Source of the DNA: Arachnopeziza araneosa
Lineage: Eukaryota > Ascomycota > Leotiomycetes > Helotiales > Arachnopezizaceae
Assembly (NCBI GenBank): GCA_003988855.1
Contig: QYAI01000196.1
Coordinates: forward strand, 1-64,000
DNA length: 64,000 nt
Reading direction: 5' to 3'
The position numbers and the translations under genes are program-made. The notes beneath the pieces are model-generated. The model made no database searches and was not told the origin of the DNA. It worked only from the letters and a program-made list of their open reading frames with translations. Below are positions 1 to 10,188 of this stretch, piece after piece; the stretch's first letter is position 1, and every line of letters begins with the position of its first letter.

Positions 1-106
1 CATATTCTTCTTTTTCTTCGTAGCTAGCCTATGAACCGAATGTACTCAGACTATCAACGCACTCCCATATGCCTCTTGACTAGCCATATTCGTGTTCGTA
101 CCGTTA
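1..106 (-). mobile_element. LTR-retroelement terminal fragment running off the left edge
   Basis: Read on the minus strand from position 106, the sequence begins TGTAACGGTACGAAC, the TG-type start usual for an LTR, and continues to the window edge. A related sequence starts at 56603 on the minus strand (TGTAACAGCACAAGG). The two share AGAGGCATATGGGA and a GGCTAGCTRCGRAG block. A third copy of only the first 30 bp or so lies at 56052-56087. This terminus interrupts a pogo/Fot1 transposase frame at 107-531. The other end of the element lies outside the window, so no target duplication can be checked. Confidence 0.55.
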
Positions 107-531
107 CATCTAGCACGTAGAACACCTTCTTTGCCTACATAAGCCTTTTTCTTTTGCCTCTTCTTTTGTACTCTCTTATTGGCAGCCTGTGCCTTGTGCC
201 ACTTAGCCTTGAAGATTGTTAAGTTGTGCATAGCTGTTTTGCAGCTTTTAATAACTTGATTTAAGGCTTGAATAAGAGAACTAGGAGAACTCTCTGTACG
301 ATACCGAATAAGAGTCTGAAGAAACTTGCTTTGAAGCTCTAATTCAGCTATATTATGTGGTGTTTCTGGAATCCAAGAGCCAGAGGCTGTAGAAGGCCGA
401 GGGGGGGAAGGTGTCTGTAGCTGAATATACAGACGTGCTATAACCTTCTCTGGATTGAAAGAAACTAGGCTAGTTGCTCTAAACCTACTTCGAATTGTAC
501 CTGAGCTATATGTAGCTGTACGGGCCTGCAT
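107..531 (-). pseudogene. pogo/Fot1-type DDE transposase, C-terminal fragment
   Basis: The minus-strand frame encodes the C-terminal region typical of fungal pogo/Fot1 transposases: a VSFNPEKVIARL segment, then LQTPSPPRP, then WIPETPHNIAELELQSK, a helical stretch, and a Lys-rich tail (KKRQKKK). The DNA-binding and catalytic parts are absent. The open frame continues for about 30 codons past position 107, but those codons are read through the start of an LTR (1-106), so the apparent 161-residue protein is a chimera of two mobile elements. A separate pogo copy sits at 55530-56920. Non-functional. Confidence 0.7.
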
Positions 532-1081
532 ATATAGCTCTACCTTTGTTGCTTATGGTTGTTGGATCCTAGACCCAACAGAATAATATATCAACATCAC
601 GTGATTTGCTTATTTGGATAAGACTCTACTCACCGACGTCGGATTTACATTGCAGTTGTGTTCACCTACCATCGCAGTTGATTCTTCCAGCCGCTCAAAG
701 GTATCGCTTGAACTTAATCTGCCTCAAAAGTAAGGTCGAAATAAATACCTAGGGGGAGAAGGGGGGAGTTAGCGCTATTTGACCCTCCCATAGAACCATC
801 GGCAACCGCACCGAAAGTGGTTTGGTCCGCGTTAGCCAATTATATACCCCGGAGAAGTAATTGTAGCTTGTTAAATTCTCCGAATGCCAACACATCAACT
901 CGATCTGCGAACTTCATGAGAGACTTCGACAGATTGACTTCAATTAAGCGTGAAATATTGAGTGAGGAAGTTTATATGCTTATTATTCCTACATCGTCTC
1001 GCTATCAGCCAGGGAGTATCGAACATCGTGCATGCTATTTCTTTCCTGCGCCCGTGTGGTACAGTCATACACTCTCGAACG
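532..1081. other. Intergenic region with a near-palindrome
   Basis: No gene seen. Positions 560-580 form an almost perfect inverted repeat, TGTTGG and CCAACA around a 9-bp centre, resembling fused LTR or transposon ends. The 700-1081 part is the likely promoter and leader of the downstream HET gene. Confidence 0.4.
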
Positions 1082-3060
1082 ATGTGTCTAGACTGCCTTC
1101 CTGCCGGAGCGGAGGGCGACTTTTGCGTCCCCGGTCCATCGACAGAAGCACCATATCAAACGATCGTCCAAAGAGCCGAAGCAGGATGTCCCGCGGCAAT
1201 AGTCCTTGACATCATCTTACGAGAACTACTAAGTAAGGACGACGAAATGAGCACAGTTCAAATCTCCTTAGAATATCCAGATCAAACCTCGGCTGCTGTT
1301 TATTTGATGGTGAAGAAGAGCGAAGATGACTGGGAGAATTACATGCTCTTCTCCGATCAAGGTGCGCTGTTACTTGTGTTGGTATTGTCACACTGTCTAA
1401 TCAATCTGTTTTAGACTCGCCGACGTGCTGGGAGTCACTTGGTCGCTATGGTACGCACTGTCGGAATGTGCCCCCCAATCTTTCTTTGGGAGAATCTTTG
1501 CACCTAGCCCGAGAATGGCTGGGTGAATGCAGAGAGACACACACAAAGTGCCGTGTAGACTACTCTCCATTACCAACCCGTGTTGTCCATGTTGGTTCAG
1601 TGGATATCCAACCTCACCTTTATGTTTCGCACGGGGAAAGTGCAAGATACGCCGCATTGAGTTATTGCTGGGGAGGTCGAAAGCCTCTAATCACTACGCT
1701 CGCAAATCTTGAGCAGAGAAGGAAAGAAATTCCTCTCAGTGAAATGCCGCGAACCTTCCAAGATGCTGTCACTGTCGCCCGGACACTCGGAATACAGTAT
1801 ATTTGGATCGATGCCTTGTGCATCATTCAAAACTCGCTGCCGGATTGGAAGAGAGAAGGAGCTCGAATGGCAAGTGTGTTCTCCAATGCAGACTTTACTA
1901 TAGCAGCTGCCAACGGTGCCCATGTCGAGACGGGATTTTTGCACGTGGATAGGGGACGCGAAACGATGTCTCTGAAGATCCTTTGTCCCGGAGCCCGACA
2001 AGGCCAGCAGGGCCATGTGTACATACGAAAAGACGCAGTACGGAGCCTTGATGATGACATTGTTGCTCATGTATCCAGAGCTGCGATGGACCGCCCTGCA
2101 CTTGAAACACGAGGATGGGTATTTCAAGAGAGACTGCTTGCCCCAAGGACGTTGCATTTCACGACAACTGAGATGGTTCTTGAGTGCAGGATTAGTATGT
2201 ATTGTGAGTGCTCTAAAGTGCCTGATACAAATATGATAGGCTGGTTTGGCACGTCTAGGAAAGAATTGGGTAACTTCAACACCAGCGCACAGACGCCTGC
2301 GTTTGGCTGGGATAGAGTGGTACCGAAGTTCACCACATTGGCTCTGACGTACGGCACTGACTTGCTTCCGGCTCTTGCTGGGATCGCAGCGGTTCAGCAA
2401 CAGCTTACGGGAGATGAATACATTTGCGGCTTATGGAAATCGAAGTTACCATTGCATTTGCTATGGTCGACAATCGACTCCGCGCGACGTCACGAGCATT
2501 ATTACGCCCCGACTTGGACATGGGCGTCAGTGGTCGGCGCGATCTGGTTTCCCAATGGGCGAAAAGGACTCGAGATGATGATGGAAGTTATCGCTATCGA
2601 CGTTGAACGCGACGCGTTAAATCCATACGGACCTCCAGTACATGGCACCATCTCACTTCGCGGTCCTCTAGTACCGTGTATTATTGAAGAAAGGAACGCC
2701 GACGGCAAAAGTCGCGTTAAAGCGCGAGCATCCGGGGGACCAGATGAGGGTATCCCCCACTGTCGCTATCGACCGGATATTCGCAAATCGTTCGACGGGG
2801 AGTCAAGACTTGAAATCAAGGCGGAACAATCAGCTTTCCTGCTTCTTGGCACAAGATGTGACGATTTAAGCCAAGTGGTTAACGAGGAGGTATACTTTTC
2901 TCATGGCTATTTCGACGCAATTATACTACAGTCTACAGATAGCTCAGGTGTATATCGGCGGATTGGACTGGTTCACGAATCCAATAATGATAAGGGAGGT
3001 TTCTCACCGGTTGAGGACTGGCTGTCGATCTCAACAACAGAAATAGTTAACATTATTTAG
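1082..3060 (+). CDS. Heterokaryon-incompatibility (HET) domain protein
   Basis: Two exons, 1082-1361 and 1415-3060, joined across a 53-bp intron in matching phase, give a 641-residue protein. The HET domain starts near residue 172 with the hallmark YAALSYCWGG. It continues through MPRTFQDAVTVARTLGIQY, then IWIDALCIIQ, and ends near TRGWVFQERLLAPRTLHF. The N-terminal 110 residues come mainly from exon 1 and match no family I know. The C-terminal part includes the YAPTWTWASV segment usual downstream of HET domains. HET proteins trigger cell death after recognition of non-self, and the domain is distantly related to TIR. The start at 1082 (MCLDCLPAG) is the first ATG that keeps both exons open, but an upstream start cannot be excluded. 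Intact, unlike the HET copies at 16.6 and 39.6 kb. Confidence 0.85.
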
Positions 3061-3112
3061 TATCTAGGTATTCAAGGACAAATCACTCCCATGAATCGTT
3101 AATTCTTAGCAA

Positions 3113-3494
3113 TTACAATCTTTTCGCAAGTCTCGCTCTGATCCGGTGTCGTTTGCCGCGACGGGCGAACTCTTCGCATACCGCCGTGTACTTATTCGAA
3201 TTCTTTTCAAGGCGTTCGCGTTGAAACTGCCTCGGTGGCTTGATGGGGAAATGTTTAGGGACATCTGGGGGTGGGTTGGAGAACGGCTGCAGGAGAGAAT
3301 ATGATGAGTAAAGGACGTGTAATCAATAATAGCGCTGCGCTTGAATAAAATGGATGAGACGACAAGTCTAACTCTATTGGCAATACACGAGTGTTTTGAA
3401 AGAGGGCCATCACAACCCTAAGTATAAGCAAATGAAAGGGAAACGGGAGAAAACTTACTGCCATCATTACTTCTGTAAGTTCTAGGGCGACCAT
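3113..3494 (-). CDS. Small basic hypothetical protein (69 aa)
   Basis: Exons 3459-3494 (12 codons, MVALELTEVMMA) and 3113-3286 join in phase 0 across a 172-bp intron with a GTAAGT donor and TGCAG acceptor. The second exon encodes a Pro-rich stretch (PFSNPPPDVPKHFP), then a strongly basic helix-like C-terminus containing CEEFARRGKRHRIRARLAK. Codon use and the clean splice signals suggest a real gene, but I do not recognise the family. Tail to tail with the HET gene, 53 bp away. The start could lie in a further upstream exon. Confidence 0.45.
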
Positions 3495-3980
3495 CGACCT
3501 TGTACCCTTGGGTTCTATAGTGCTACCACCATCACAAGAGCTCCCAAGTAAGCGACAAAGGACAGCAGAGGCACCAGAAGCCGTGAGGCTTACTCCTCTG
3601 TTCAGGTGCAGTGTACAAGGACGCGGTTCAAAGGGGGCTCAACCCATTGATAAATTCGGGGTAGGAAGGATGGTACACGCCAGCAGACCCGCATCCCCTG
3701 CCGCGTGTGTGTCCTGCGGTTACTATCTTCATTCTGACCCTGCTAATATGCCGCGCAGGAAAAGCGTCGACGAGTCCTCTATTTTTCCAGCGTCGATGGC
3801 ACTCGAAAGTTCAGAGCAGCTTCATGAGGGCTGTTAGAGCGACAAGGGACGGAGCCCAAGGTGTCAAGGAAGTGCGAAAGGGTACATTCGGGCAGCTGAA
3901 ACAGTATAGCAAAAACTATTAGCGTTGGACGCAGGACTTAAGCCAAAATTTTGGTACCTTTGTACTTGGCCCGGTAGAGA
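3495..3980. other. Intergenic region
   Basis: A plus-strand frame over 3508-3837 stays open and contains PSKRQRT. It lacks an ATG at its head and resembles no family, so I do not call it a gene. Nothing else recognised. Confidence 0.3.
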
Positions 3981-4309
3981 TGTCACGGGTTGGACCCGGT
4001 TGTCAGAACCTAGGCTTGAGGGCCTAGGCAGGAACTGAGGCAGCACCCGAAGATGACTTCTTTGATGGAAGGGATAAAGATCAACAGAGCGATCTTCAGA
4101 ACTATCGACAAGACTATCGATAGAACTATTGATTGACTATTGATTGACTATTGAAAGAAGGCCGTGCGACAGGAACTGTGTTAGCTGTTCCTCTCGTACG
4201 AAGGGTATATGTAGAAAGCTTCAAGCACTTGGTGCTCTTTAGCTTTACCTTCTTGAAATAACAGATTCATCATTCACGTGTTCTGACCGTGCAATCGTGA
4301 ACTCTTACA
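3981..4309 (+). repeat. Solo LTR-like repeat, family A
   Basis: Begins TGTCACGGGTTGGACCC and ends GTGAACTCTTACA. An inverted copy of roughly 80-85 percent identity by eye lies at 55736-56050. Shared features include the CTATTGATTGACTATTGA tract, the CTCGTACGRAGGGTATATG block and the CATTCACGTGTTCTGACCG end. The terminal TG and CA and the lack of coding sequence fit a solo LTR. No matching 5-bp flanks were seen, so the insertion is old or the ends are not exact. Confidence 0.6.
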
Positions 4310-4830
4310 GCCTCTAGTTCGAATAGACTCTGAATGTGCCTCTTATTCTCCACACTTCGGTAATAAGGTCCTGTCCGCTCGTGCCGTCTACGCATGACAT
4401 TTGTAACACGTGATATTCTGCTCATTACATTGAAGCAGCAGCTGCTTACGCCCTAACACTAGTTAAAGCAGAACCAGCGAAAAAAAAAGTTGAGTCTGAC
4501 TTATCTGATAGTGACTAAATTCAGTTGTCAGACTTGCGTCGGTCATTCTTTACTACTGTTAGGTCACTAATAAGAATATTGCCTGCGTTTCTAAGTTTGA
4601 GCTTGTATACAGTTACCTCTTACGATATTAGCAGAGAGGGGTTTACCCTTGTGCTGAACGGACTGGACACTCGCACATCGAGAACGCCCCCTCACTGTAC
4701 TCGCATGAAATTGCTTGACGAAGACCGGTATCTTCTTGACAAGAATGCAAAATGAAAATCATTATTCAACTATAGTTTTCTCCAATGAACAAGGCCAAAA
4801 AAACCACAAAATATAGACCCAGCCAACTCT
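4310..4830. other. Intergenic region with a short degenerate repeat
   Basis: No gene. The stretch around 4548-4600 (RTCACTAATAAGAATATTGCCTGCGTT type) recurs in degraded form near 13635-13680, probably an old dispersed repeat. Confidence 0.3.
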
Positions 4831-5835
4831 TTATACCTTCTCTGTGATATAAGCACCCTCGATATTACTCATGAGATTCTTAGTCATCTTCCGCACCTCC
4901 TCCTTCGCTATGAGAGCATCCCTCTGCTGAACGTCCTCTCCACCAATCTGTTTCGGCGGGAAGAATTTATGCCAGAACAACCACAAGAGCGCCGTGATGC
5001 ACGTCACCGGGATCGCGACGACCCAGTAGAGCCAGAATTTCTTGGACACGAACCACTGGTCGGTGTCCGAGTCGTAGCTGAAGAACGACATGCTGAAGAT
5101 GGCGGAGATGAAGGTAGCGGGGAAGAAGGTCAGGGTGAGGAAGGCGATGGTTTTCATGGCGGCACTGTCGACCTGGGCGGCGCGGCCAATCTCAAGGCTG
5201 ATGCGGGAATCATACTGCGCCACGGTGTTGAATGCTAGCTGGATCTCGTTCACCATCCTCTCTTTGTTCGAGGTCGAGCGAGACTGCAAGCTGCTCAGCA
5301 TGTGCTGGTAAAAGTTCATGCGCTCGTGGAATTTCCTTTTGGTTGTCTCCAAACCGTATTCAGAGGGCGGCCTTTCGGCGATAAACTGATCATGCGCTGC
5401 GATCATGCACCCAACCGTCTTGACTGCGAGATCCAGCGTCTCGGAAACGTGGATTGCGTGTCTGGCAACGTCGTGCAGACGGAGGTAGTTTGGATTCGGT
5501 GCCGTCGATGTCGTGCGATGGACCTCGATATTCCGAACCAGATTTCGAATGGCCCATACGGCTTCATCTTGCAGGCGCAATACCTCTTCAACAAACAGAA
5601 CGTGGACCCAGTACGGGTAACTGAAATCTGAAGGGACCGAGGAATCTAGGATAGGACTCGGAAGACGCTCCTTGATAACTGGCCGTGGGTCGAAGATGAG
5701 CACAACAGTCTGATTGGTATTCGGGTTCCACCTGGTAAAGATGTTAAATTTGTACCAGATGTAGTCTTTCTGACCCTCCGGTATCTTCTCGAAGGTTTGC
5801 TTGATGAGAAAGCGGAACCAGGTATCTAGGTACTT
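4831..5835 (-). CDS. CorA-like Mg2+ transporter, C-terminal part (5' end unresolved)
   Basis: An open frame of about 335 codons encodes the cytoplasmic helical part and membrane domain of a fungal CorA-like protein. It includes YPYWVHVLFVEEVLRLQDEA, a long helical region with RMNFYQHMLSSLQSR, the helix leading to the pore (MKTIAFLTLTFFPATFISAI), then MSFF, and a second membrane segment (FWLYWVVAIPVTCITALLWL). Bacterial CorA has GMN at the end of the first membrane helix. MSFF at this place is usual in the filamentous-fungus branch. Reading upstream, the frame stays coding-like to AAGTACCTAGATACCTGG and meets a TGA at 5839-5841, just before a possible acceptor (GAAAG, exon start 5835). I could not find convincing 5' exons. 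The gene is either spliced to distant exons or 5'-truncated. Confidence 0.7.
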   Translation of the reverse strand, partial: KYLDTWFRFLIKQTFEKIPEGQKDYIWYKFNIFTRWNPNTNQTVVLIFDPRPVIKERLPSPILDSSVPSDFSYPYWVHVLFVEEVLRLQDEAVWAIRNLVRNIEVHRTTSTAPNPNYLRLHDVARHAIHVSETLDLAVKTVGCMIAAHDQFIAERPPSEYGLETTKRKFHERMNFYQHMLSSLQSRSTSNKERMVNEIQLAFNTVAQYDSRISLEIGRAAQVDSAAMKTIAFLTLTFFPATFISAIFSMSFFSYDSDTDQWFVSKKFWLYWVVAIPVTCITALLWLFWHKFFPPKQIGGEDVQQRDALIAKEEVRKMTKNLMSNIEGAYITEKV

Positions 5836-6933
5836 CTTTCAGCAGACGCAAGAGGCGTGAACTAAGAGAGGAATTACTGTGACCGTCGAATTTTCCTTGC
5901 TCATCGGTTGTGTCTTCGCAGCCGAAATAGCCATTTGAGCGACGGCACCAACGAGACCACCACGTCTCGGGTATCTTGAATGTGTCCGTAAAGCCTTGTT
6001 GACAGTGAGGGCATTCGCGAACTTTATCGGCCTGTGCATGGCTGTTGTATCAATTCTCAGCTCGATACTATCACTCACATACTTTGGAAAACGCACATCA
6101 CGGTGATGATCGAATCGTTGGCAGTTTGTTTTAAGAGGCTGTCCAGCGAGAGCTGTGTAGTCTCCCAAATATCTTTGCCTAAGACAGCGGTTAGCTTTGT
6201 AATCCAAGATCAACAGATTCCACGTGATCAGGCACCATATTGGACCGGTTTCTTCTTTGCAACCTCGAACAACGGACAATTCTGGCATGTATTTAGGGGC
6301 ATTGTCTGTGCCGCCGTTGTACAGATCTCCGTGTGAAAGCTTTGCCAGGTTCTCAGCAAGCGGCAACTCCAAAGATGCGGCTGAATGATGGATGCGGAAG
6401 GAGAATAAGTACGAGGAGCCAAGAGGAAAGATGCACGTGTGTGCGACTTTCAATGATTCCCGGCTGCCTCCTGGGCGGGCAGTTTTCGTTTCTGCAACCG
6501 ATGGGGCGGCATCCACACAGGCACAATAAGGCTTGGCTTCATTCTTTGCGGCTATCGGTGGCTTCAACAACTGACCCCTCAGCTGCATGTCCCGTCGCGC
6601 GAATGCGATGGTGAGAGATCAATTGGCCATGCCAACTGTTTCACCAACATCCCTTGTCCTCAGCTCCTGGGCCGAAAGGGAAAGTGGCGCTTCAGGGTGG
6701 TGTCAATTTCTTGCGTCCCGGCCAACCTGGCCCAGCGACTATCTCTGAAGATTCAGCGGCGTCGCTGAAAGGGGACGATAACCTGAGCGGCAATAGAGGG
6801 GCAGCTGCTTGCAGTGTGAGCTTCCTGAATGTGGAGGGCTGTTGAGCCGTCTCCCACCCCTTACAAAAGGGCAGCCTTGCACAGCGCTCTCTCCATTCCA
6901 TGATGGATTGCGACCTGCTGCCCTCGTAGGATC
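5836..6933. other. Intergenic region or unresolved 5' exons of the CorA-like gene
   Basis: A 250-codon minus-strand frame (5839-6588) lies in the same frame as the CorA-like gene beyond a TGA, but its translation shows no CorA or other family motif. The 6650-6933 part is the likely promoter of the phosphorylase-STING gene. Confidence 0.3.
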
Positions 6934-8841
6934 ATGTCACAATCCAGGGAGCGCAATCCAAACTTACGCCAGCTCCGAAGCCGACCGGTCTGTATCATCT
7001 GTGGCCGACCGGCAGAAGCGGAAGAGATCGCGAAAGCCTTGGGGATCTTCGAAAATCGCTTGCCCGGCGACGAGGTTGAGAAAGTGAACGATGGGCATAC
7101 ATTCTATTTGGGTTCTTTCAAGCTGCAGGAGGGAGAGCTAGAATACTATATAACAAGCAGTCTACGGCAGGGGATCCAGTCTTTTACCGTCAATGCCAGT
7201 GTCCTCTTCAGCATCCTAAATCCACGCTTTGTCGTGCATGCAGGTGTCTGCGCTGCATATGATGATCCCGATAACAAATTGAAGTGAGTAATTCGAGAAT
7301 TAGTAACGCTAAGTTTGATATCAATTTCACAGGTTGCAACTCAAGGACGTTGTCTTCGGGGAGGCGGCTATCAATTATGAAGAAGGCAAGTGGGAGTACG
7401 TCCTCAATAAAGGTCTTCTCTTCCGGCCAGACTACAACCGTGTCAGCACTTCTGCGGGCGATATGCAAGCATTCGCCGATTCGCGCAGCCGACCACGGTA
7501 TCATTATGGGGAATATATATCTGGTTCTGCAGTGCGAGGCGATGCCGGCGTTGTCTTTGAGAAGATCCGTGGTGGGGTAGTTTCATACCTCTTTATTTTT
7601 ATATAGGTATACTTGCTTACTACCTCACAGGTGCAACGCAATGCCATTGCGTTAGACATGGAAGCGAGTGCTTTCATCCAGTTGTGTGAACACTTCGGGA
7701 ATGACTATGCAAAGTGTCTTGGCATTGTCAAAGGCATTTCTGATTTTGGGAACTCTGAGAAAGGCAAAGACGAAAATGCATATACTGAAGCTCTTCAAAA
7801 TACGGCACTGGCCTTAAAAGAGTGGTTAATACATAGGATCCCAGCCCTCAATTGGGAAGTCGATGAAAGTACGTTGACGTTTAACCTAATTTTTCTAAGC
7901 TCCTCGATAGACCTCTAATCTGATCCTTAGGCGATGAACCTGGGGCCAGAATTGTACTAGGCTACTACAAAAATTTCGTTAGCAGAGTATTAGACAACTT
8001 CTGCCAGGGTTGGCCAGTCACATTGAAAACGGACACTTCAGTCGTGGTAAGTAATCTTTTGGCCGCCATTTTGACTCTGCTTTTCTCTATCTCTGTTCTC
8101 CACGGGCACGACTGAACAAGAATAGATTCCCCGACATGAGATCAAAGGATTCAAGACCGTGCTTCCCAAGGCGTATCAGCCAGCCTTCGTCGCCGAAATG
8201 GGCAATATTATGGCAATAACTGATCAATACGATATATGTGAGATAGTGATTGGAGGGGTATGGATATCTTTACTTCGCCCCACTTCAAGCAAAGCAAGCT
8301 CATAAAATGTTAGAACCAAGGCAGTCGTAACCTCTACTACAAAGGCGGCTACCTGATGGATTGGTCGCGCTGCTGCAACGCCCTTAACCAATGCGAAGAC
8401 GGGGTTTACCAAGTCGGAGTATTCGAGCGTATGCTACGCAAAAATGAATACTACGCCGCCGAGAACAGCCCCGCCACGGCCACTATCTGCACTTGGGAAG
8501 AGACCGAGGCGTGGCTGAAAAAGATTGCGCTGGAAGAAGTGGCGGAGAAGCAAGCCACAAAGGGCTCCAGGAAGGAAGATGCCACCAACTCATCTACGCG
8601 TCCCCAGCGTCCTGAACTATTGACAGAGAAGCTAAATGGGCCAGAGAAGATCGTTATCGAATCGCCAAGGTCGCCCAACACATTTCCATCCGCTCTTCCC
8701 GGACAGAGTAACTTTGACAACCTCCATCAAGCATCAAAGACTCTGCCGGCCAGCTCAAAGAAGAAAGGGAGCCTCCCTCAACTGCTCGGACTCTTCCGCA
8801 AGAAAGCCTCTCGTGGACAGCTCATCCAGAAGGAAGATTGA
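6934..8841 (+). CDS. Nucleoside-phosphorylase-like domain fused to a STING-like domain
   Basis: Six exons (6934-7283, 7333-7576, 7631-7868, 7931-8046, 8126-8257, 8314-8841) join in phase at consensus-like introns of 49-79 bp and give 535 residues. Residues 17-275 are a PNP/UDP-phosphorylase (PNP_UDP_1) fold: RPVCIICGRPAEAE, then VVHAGVCAAYDD, YISGSAVRGD, the nucleoside-site ALDMEAS (E209) and GISDFG (D236), the usual catalytic Asp. Residues 278-420 resemble STING. ARIVLGYYKNFVSRVL (283-298) matches the first ligand-binding helix, with F293 at the place of human Tyr167. HEIKGFKTVLPK matches a core strand. SRNLYYKG (364-371) and YLMDWSRCCNAL (373-384) match the lid/base-contact region. The tail from about residue 440 is polar and basic. 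I saw no membrane helix. The PNP part is secure; STING is inferred from pattern. Expected role: ligand-gated nucleoside or nucleotide cleavage in defence. Confidence 0.8.
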
Positions 8842-8985
8842 AACTGCCTGAGCTAGGCTGGGAAACCCCAGCCATGTGGTATTATGAGATTGTACGTAGC
8901 GGTGCTGTGATATGTTTTTGGGTTTGGTCGGACATGTGTGGAAATAAGGATGGAGGCTGTAATTAATATTTGCCATATACCGTAA

Positions 8986-9918
8986 TCATTTTAGTTCTCC
9001 CTTTTCCCACTGTAATGCATCCTCTTTTGCCAATTCGTTGATCCACGACGCCAACCTTTGCCCAGCATTGGATATGAGCTCCTCAAGACCGTGAATGGCG
9101 GCTTTGTAATAGTCGACTGACAGCTCCTTTCCCTCGACGCCTTCCACTCCATCTCTCAATACCATCCGACAAATCCACGCATTAGTTTCCCCGGCCCACT
9201 GCACAGCCAACTTCTGTGCATTGTCCCATTGGCCCAAGAATTCATTTTCGGTGTTCACTGATCCTTTTGTCGCCCACTGAGTGATATTGGGGTCTTTCAA
9301 TGTCAGACGAGAAAGCCAGTCCGCCCACACCCCAGCAGCAGCAACCTCGTCTGCCTCAGTGCTGTTCGTCCTCCTCTGCGGAATCAGCACATCCCACACG
9401 AAATGCAGATTCGTGGCTCTGCCTTCCCACAAGACCGGGATATCATTCCCGCCGCGCAGCAGCCCCTCGGTATGCAGCGGACAATGCAGGTCTCCGATGA
9501 GATGCAGCAGAAACTTCAACGCGATGCCCCTCTCCTCATGTGGGAGCCGCCGATTGTTCACCTGCGCCGTCATGTTCACAATGGCATCGATGATGCAGGT
9601 GCGATCTGGGGTGCAGTCCCGACTGTAGGAGAAGCCGCATGCGGTCGGGGGATCGTCGCGAGCGTCGACAAAGTGCCAGCTGCTGGTGTAGCGGCCTTGG
9701 GGAAGGAACTTGTAGTCGTCTGCCCATATGGCGGCGTCGGAGATGGGGTCAGCGCCCAGGAGGTGCTGGATGTAGGAGGTGGCGGTGGGAGTGAAGTATT
9801 TTTCGGCCAGGAGAGCGATGGTGCGGTGGCCGAGGTTGCCCCATGCTGAGCAGGGCGGAAGGATGCAGACGAGAGAAAGCAGAGGAATAAGGGATGGGGA
9901 TGGGAATGGAGATATCAT
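8986..9918 (-). CDS. Secreted S1/P1-type nuclease
   Basis: An intronless frame of 310 residues. The start at 9918 gives a signal peptide (MISPFPS, then LIPLLSLVCILPPCSA) whose cleavage after A25 would leave Trp26 as the new N-terminus. That is essential in this family because the Trp amino group binds zinc. Metal ligands are all visible: WGNLGHR (W26, H31), ADDYK, WHFVD, FLLHLIGDLHCPLH and NLHFVWD. The enzyme cuts single-stranded DNA/RNA and removes 3' phosphates in a tri-zinc site. Length fits the family (about 260-300 mature). An upstream in-frame ATG at 10176 would bury the signal peptide, so I reject it. Convergent with the phosphorylase-STING gene (144-bp gap) and divergent from the NLR (270-bp gap). 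Confidence 0.9.
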   Translation of the reverse strand: MISPFPSPSLIPLLSLVCILPPCSAWGNLGHRTIALLAEKYFTPTATSYIQHLLGADPISDAAIWADDYKFLPQGRYTSSWHFVDARDDPPTACGFSYSRDCTPDRTCIIDAIVNMTAQVNNRRLPHEERGIALKFLLHLIGDLHCPLHTEGLLRGGNDIPVLWEGRATNLHFVWDVLIPQRRTNSTEADEVAAAGVWADWLSRLTLKDPNITQWATKGSVNTENEFLGQWDNAQKLAVQWAGETNAWICRMVLRDGVEGVEGKELSVDYYKAAIHGLEELISNAGQRLASWINELAKEDALQWEKGELK

Positions 9919-10188
9919 TGAAGTTGGATGCGTGTCGTAGGTAAACCAAACACTGCCGGACTGACTGGCGGGCACTCCGCAAGGTGCACCGAACTGAGCC
10001 TGGTGGGCTGTGCGACTCGTCTCGTGTACCGTGCGGCGGATTGCGGGGCTCTCCCGACTGAGCCCAAGCTCCTCCGAAACTTGGTGGCCAAGTTGATCGC
10101 AGGCAATACAAAGCTTGAGCGTGCTGGAATTTTTACACAAGAAACAACATCTGGCCTCAGAAGCTCCTGCTTTCAATTATCAGCAGCA
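9919..10188. promoter_or_regulatory. Bidirectional promoter region, nuclease / NLR
   Basis: The 270 bp between the two divergent start codons must hold both promoters. Long open frames cross it on both strands, but these are extensions of the two genes beyond their natural starts. No TATA box is obvious. Confidence 0.45.

Noticed and set aside
1687..2400. 237-codon minus-strand ORF
   Set aside because: Antisense shadow of the HET exon, which has clear domain motifs on the plus strand.
3508..3837. 109-codon plus-strand ORF with PSKRQRT
   Set aside because: Starts with a non-ATG codon, has no family features and partly faces the small basic gene.
4270..4330. tRNA-like GTTCGAAT motif
   Set aside because: No acceptor or anticodon stems can be folded around it; it lies at the end of an LTR.
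5839..6588. 250-codon minus-strand ORF upstream of the CorA-like gene
   Set aside because: No family motif or convincing codon pattern; it only shares the frame of the CorA part beyond a stop.
7577..7630. Stop codon in the phosphorylase domain
   Set aside because: The stop lies in a 54-bp intron; joining 7576 to 7631 restores the conserved VQRNAIALDMEAS reading.
9403..9849. 148-codon plus-strand ORF
   Set aside because: Antisense to the S1/P1 nuclease, whose zinc ligands are all on the minus strand.
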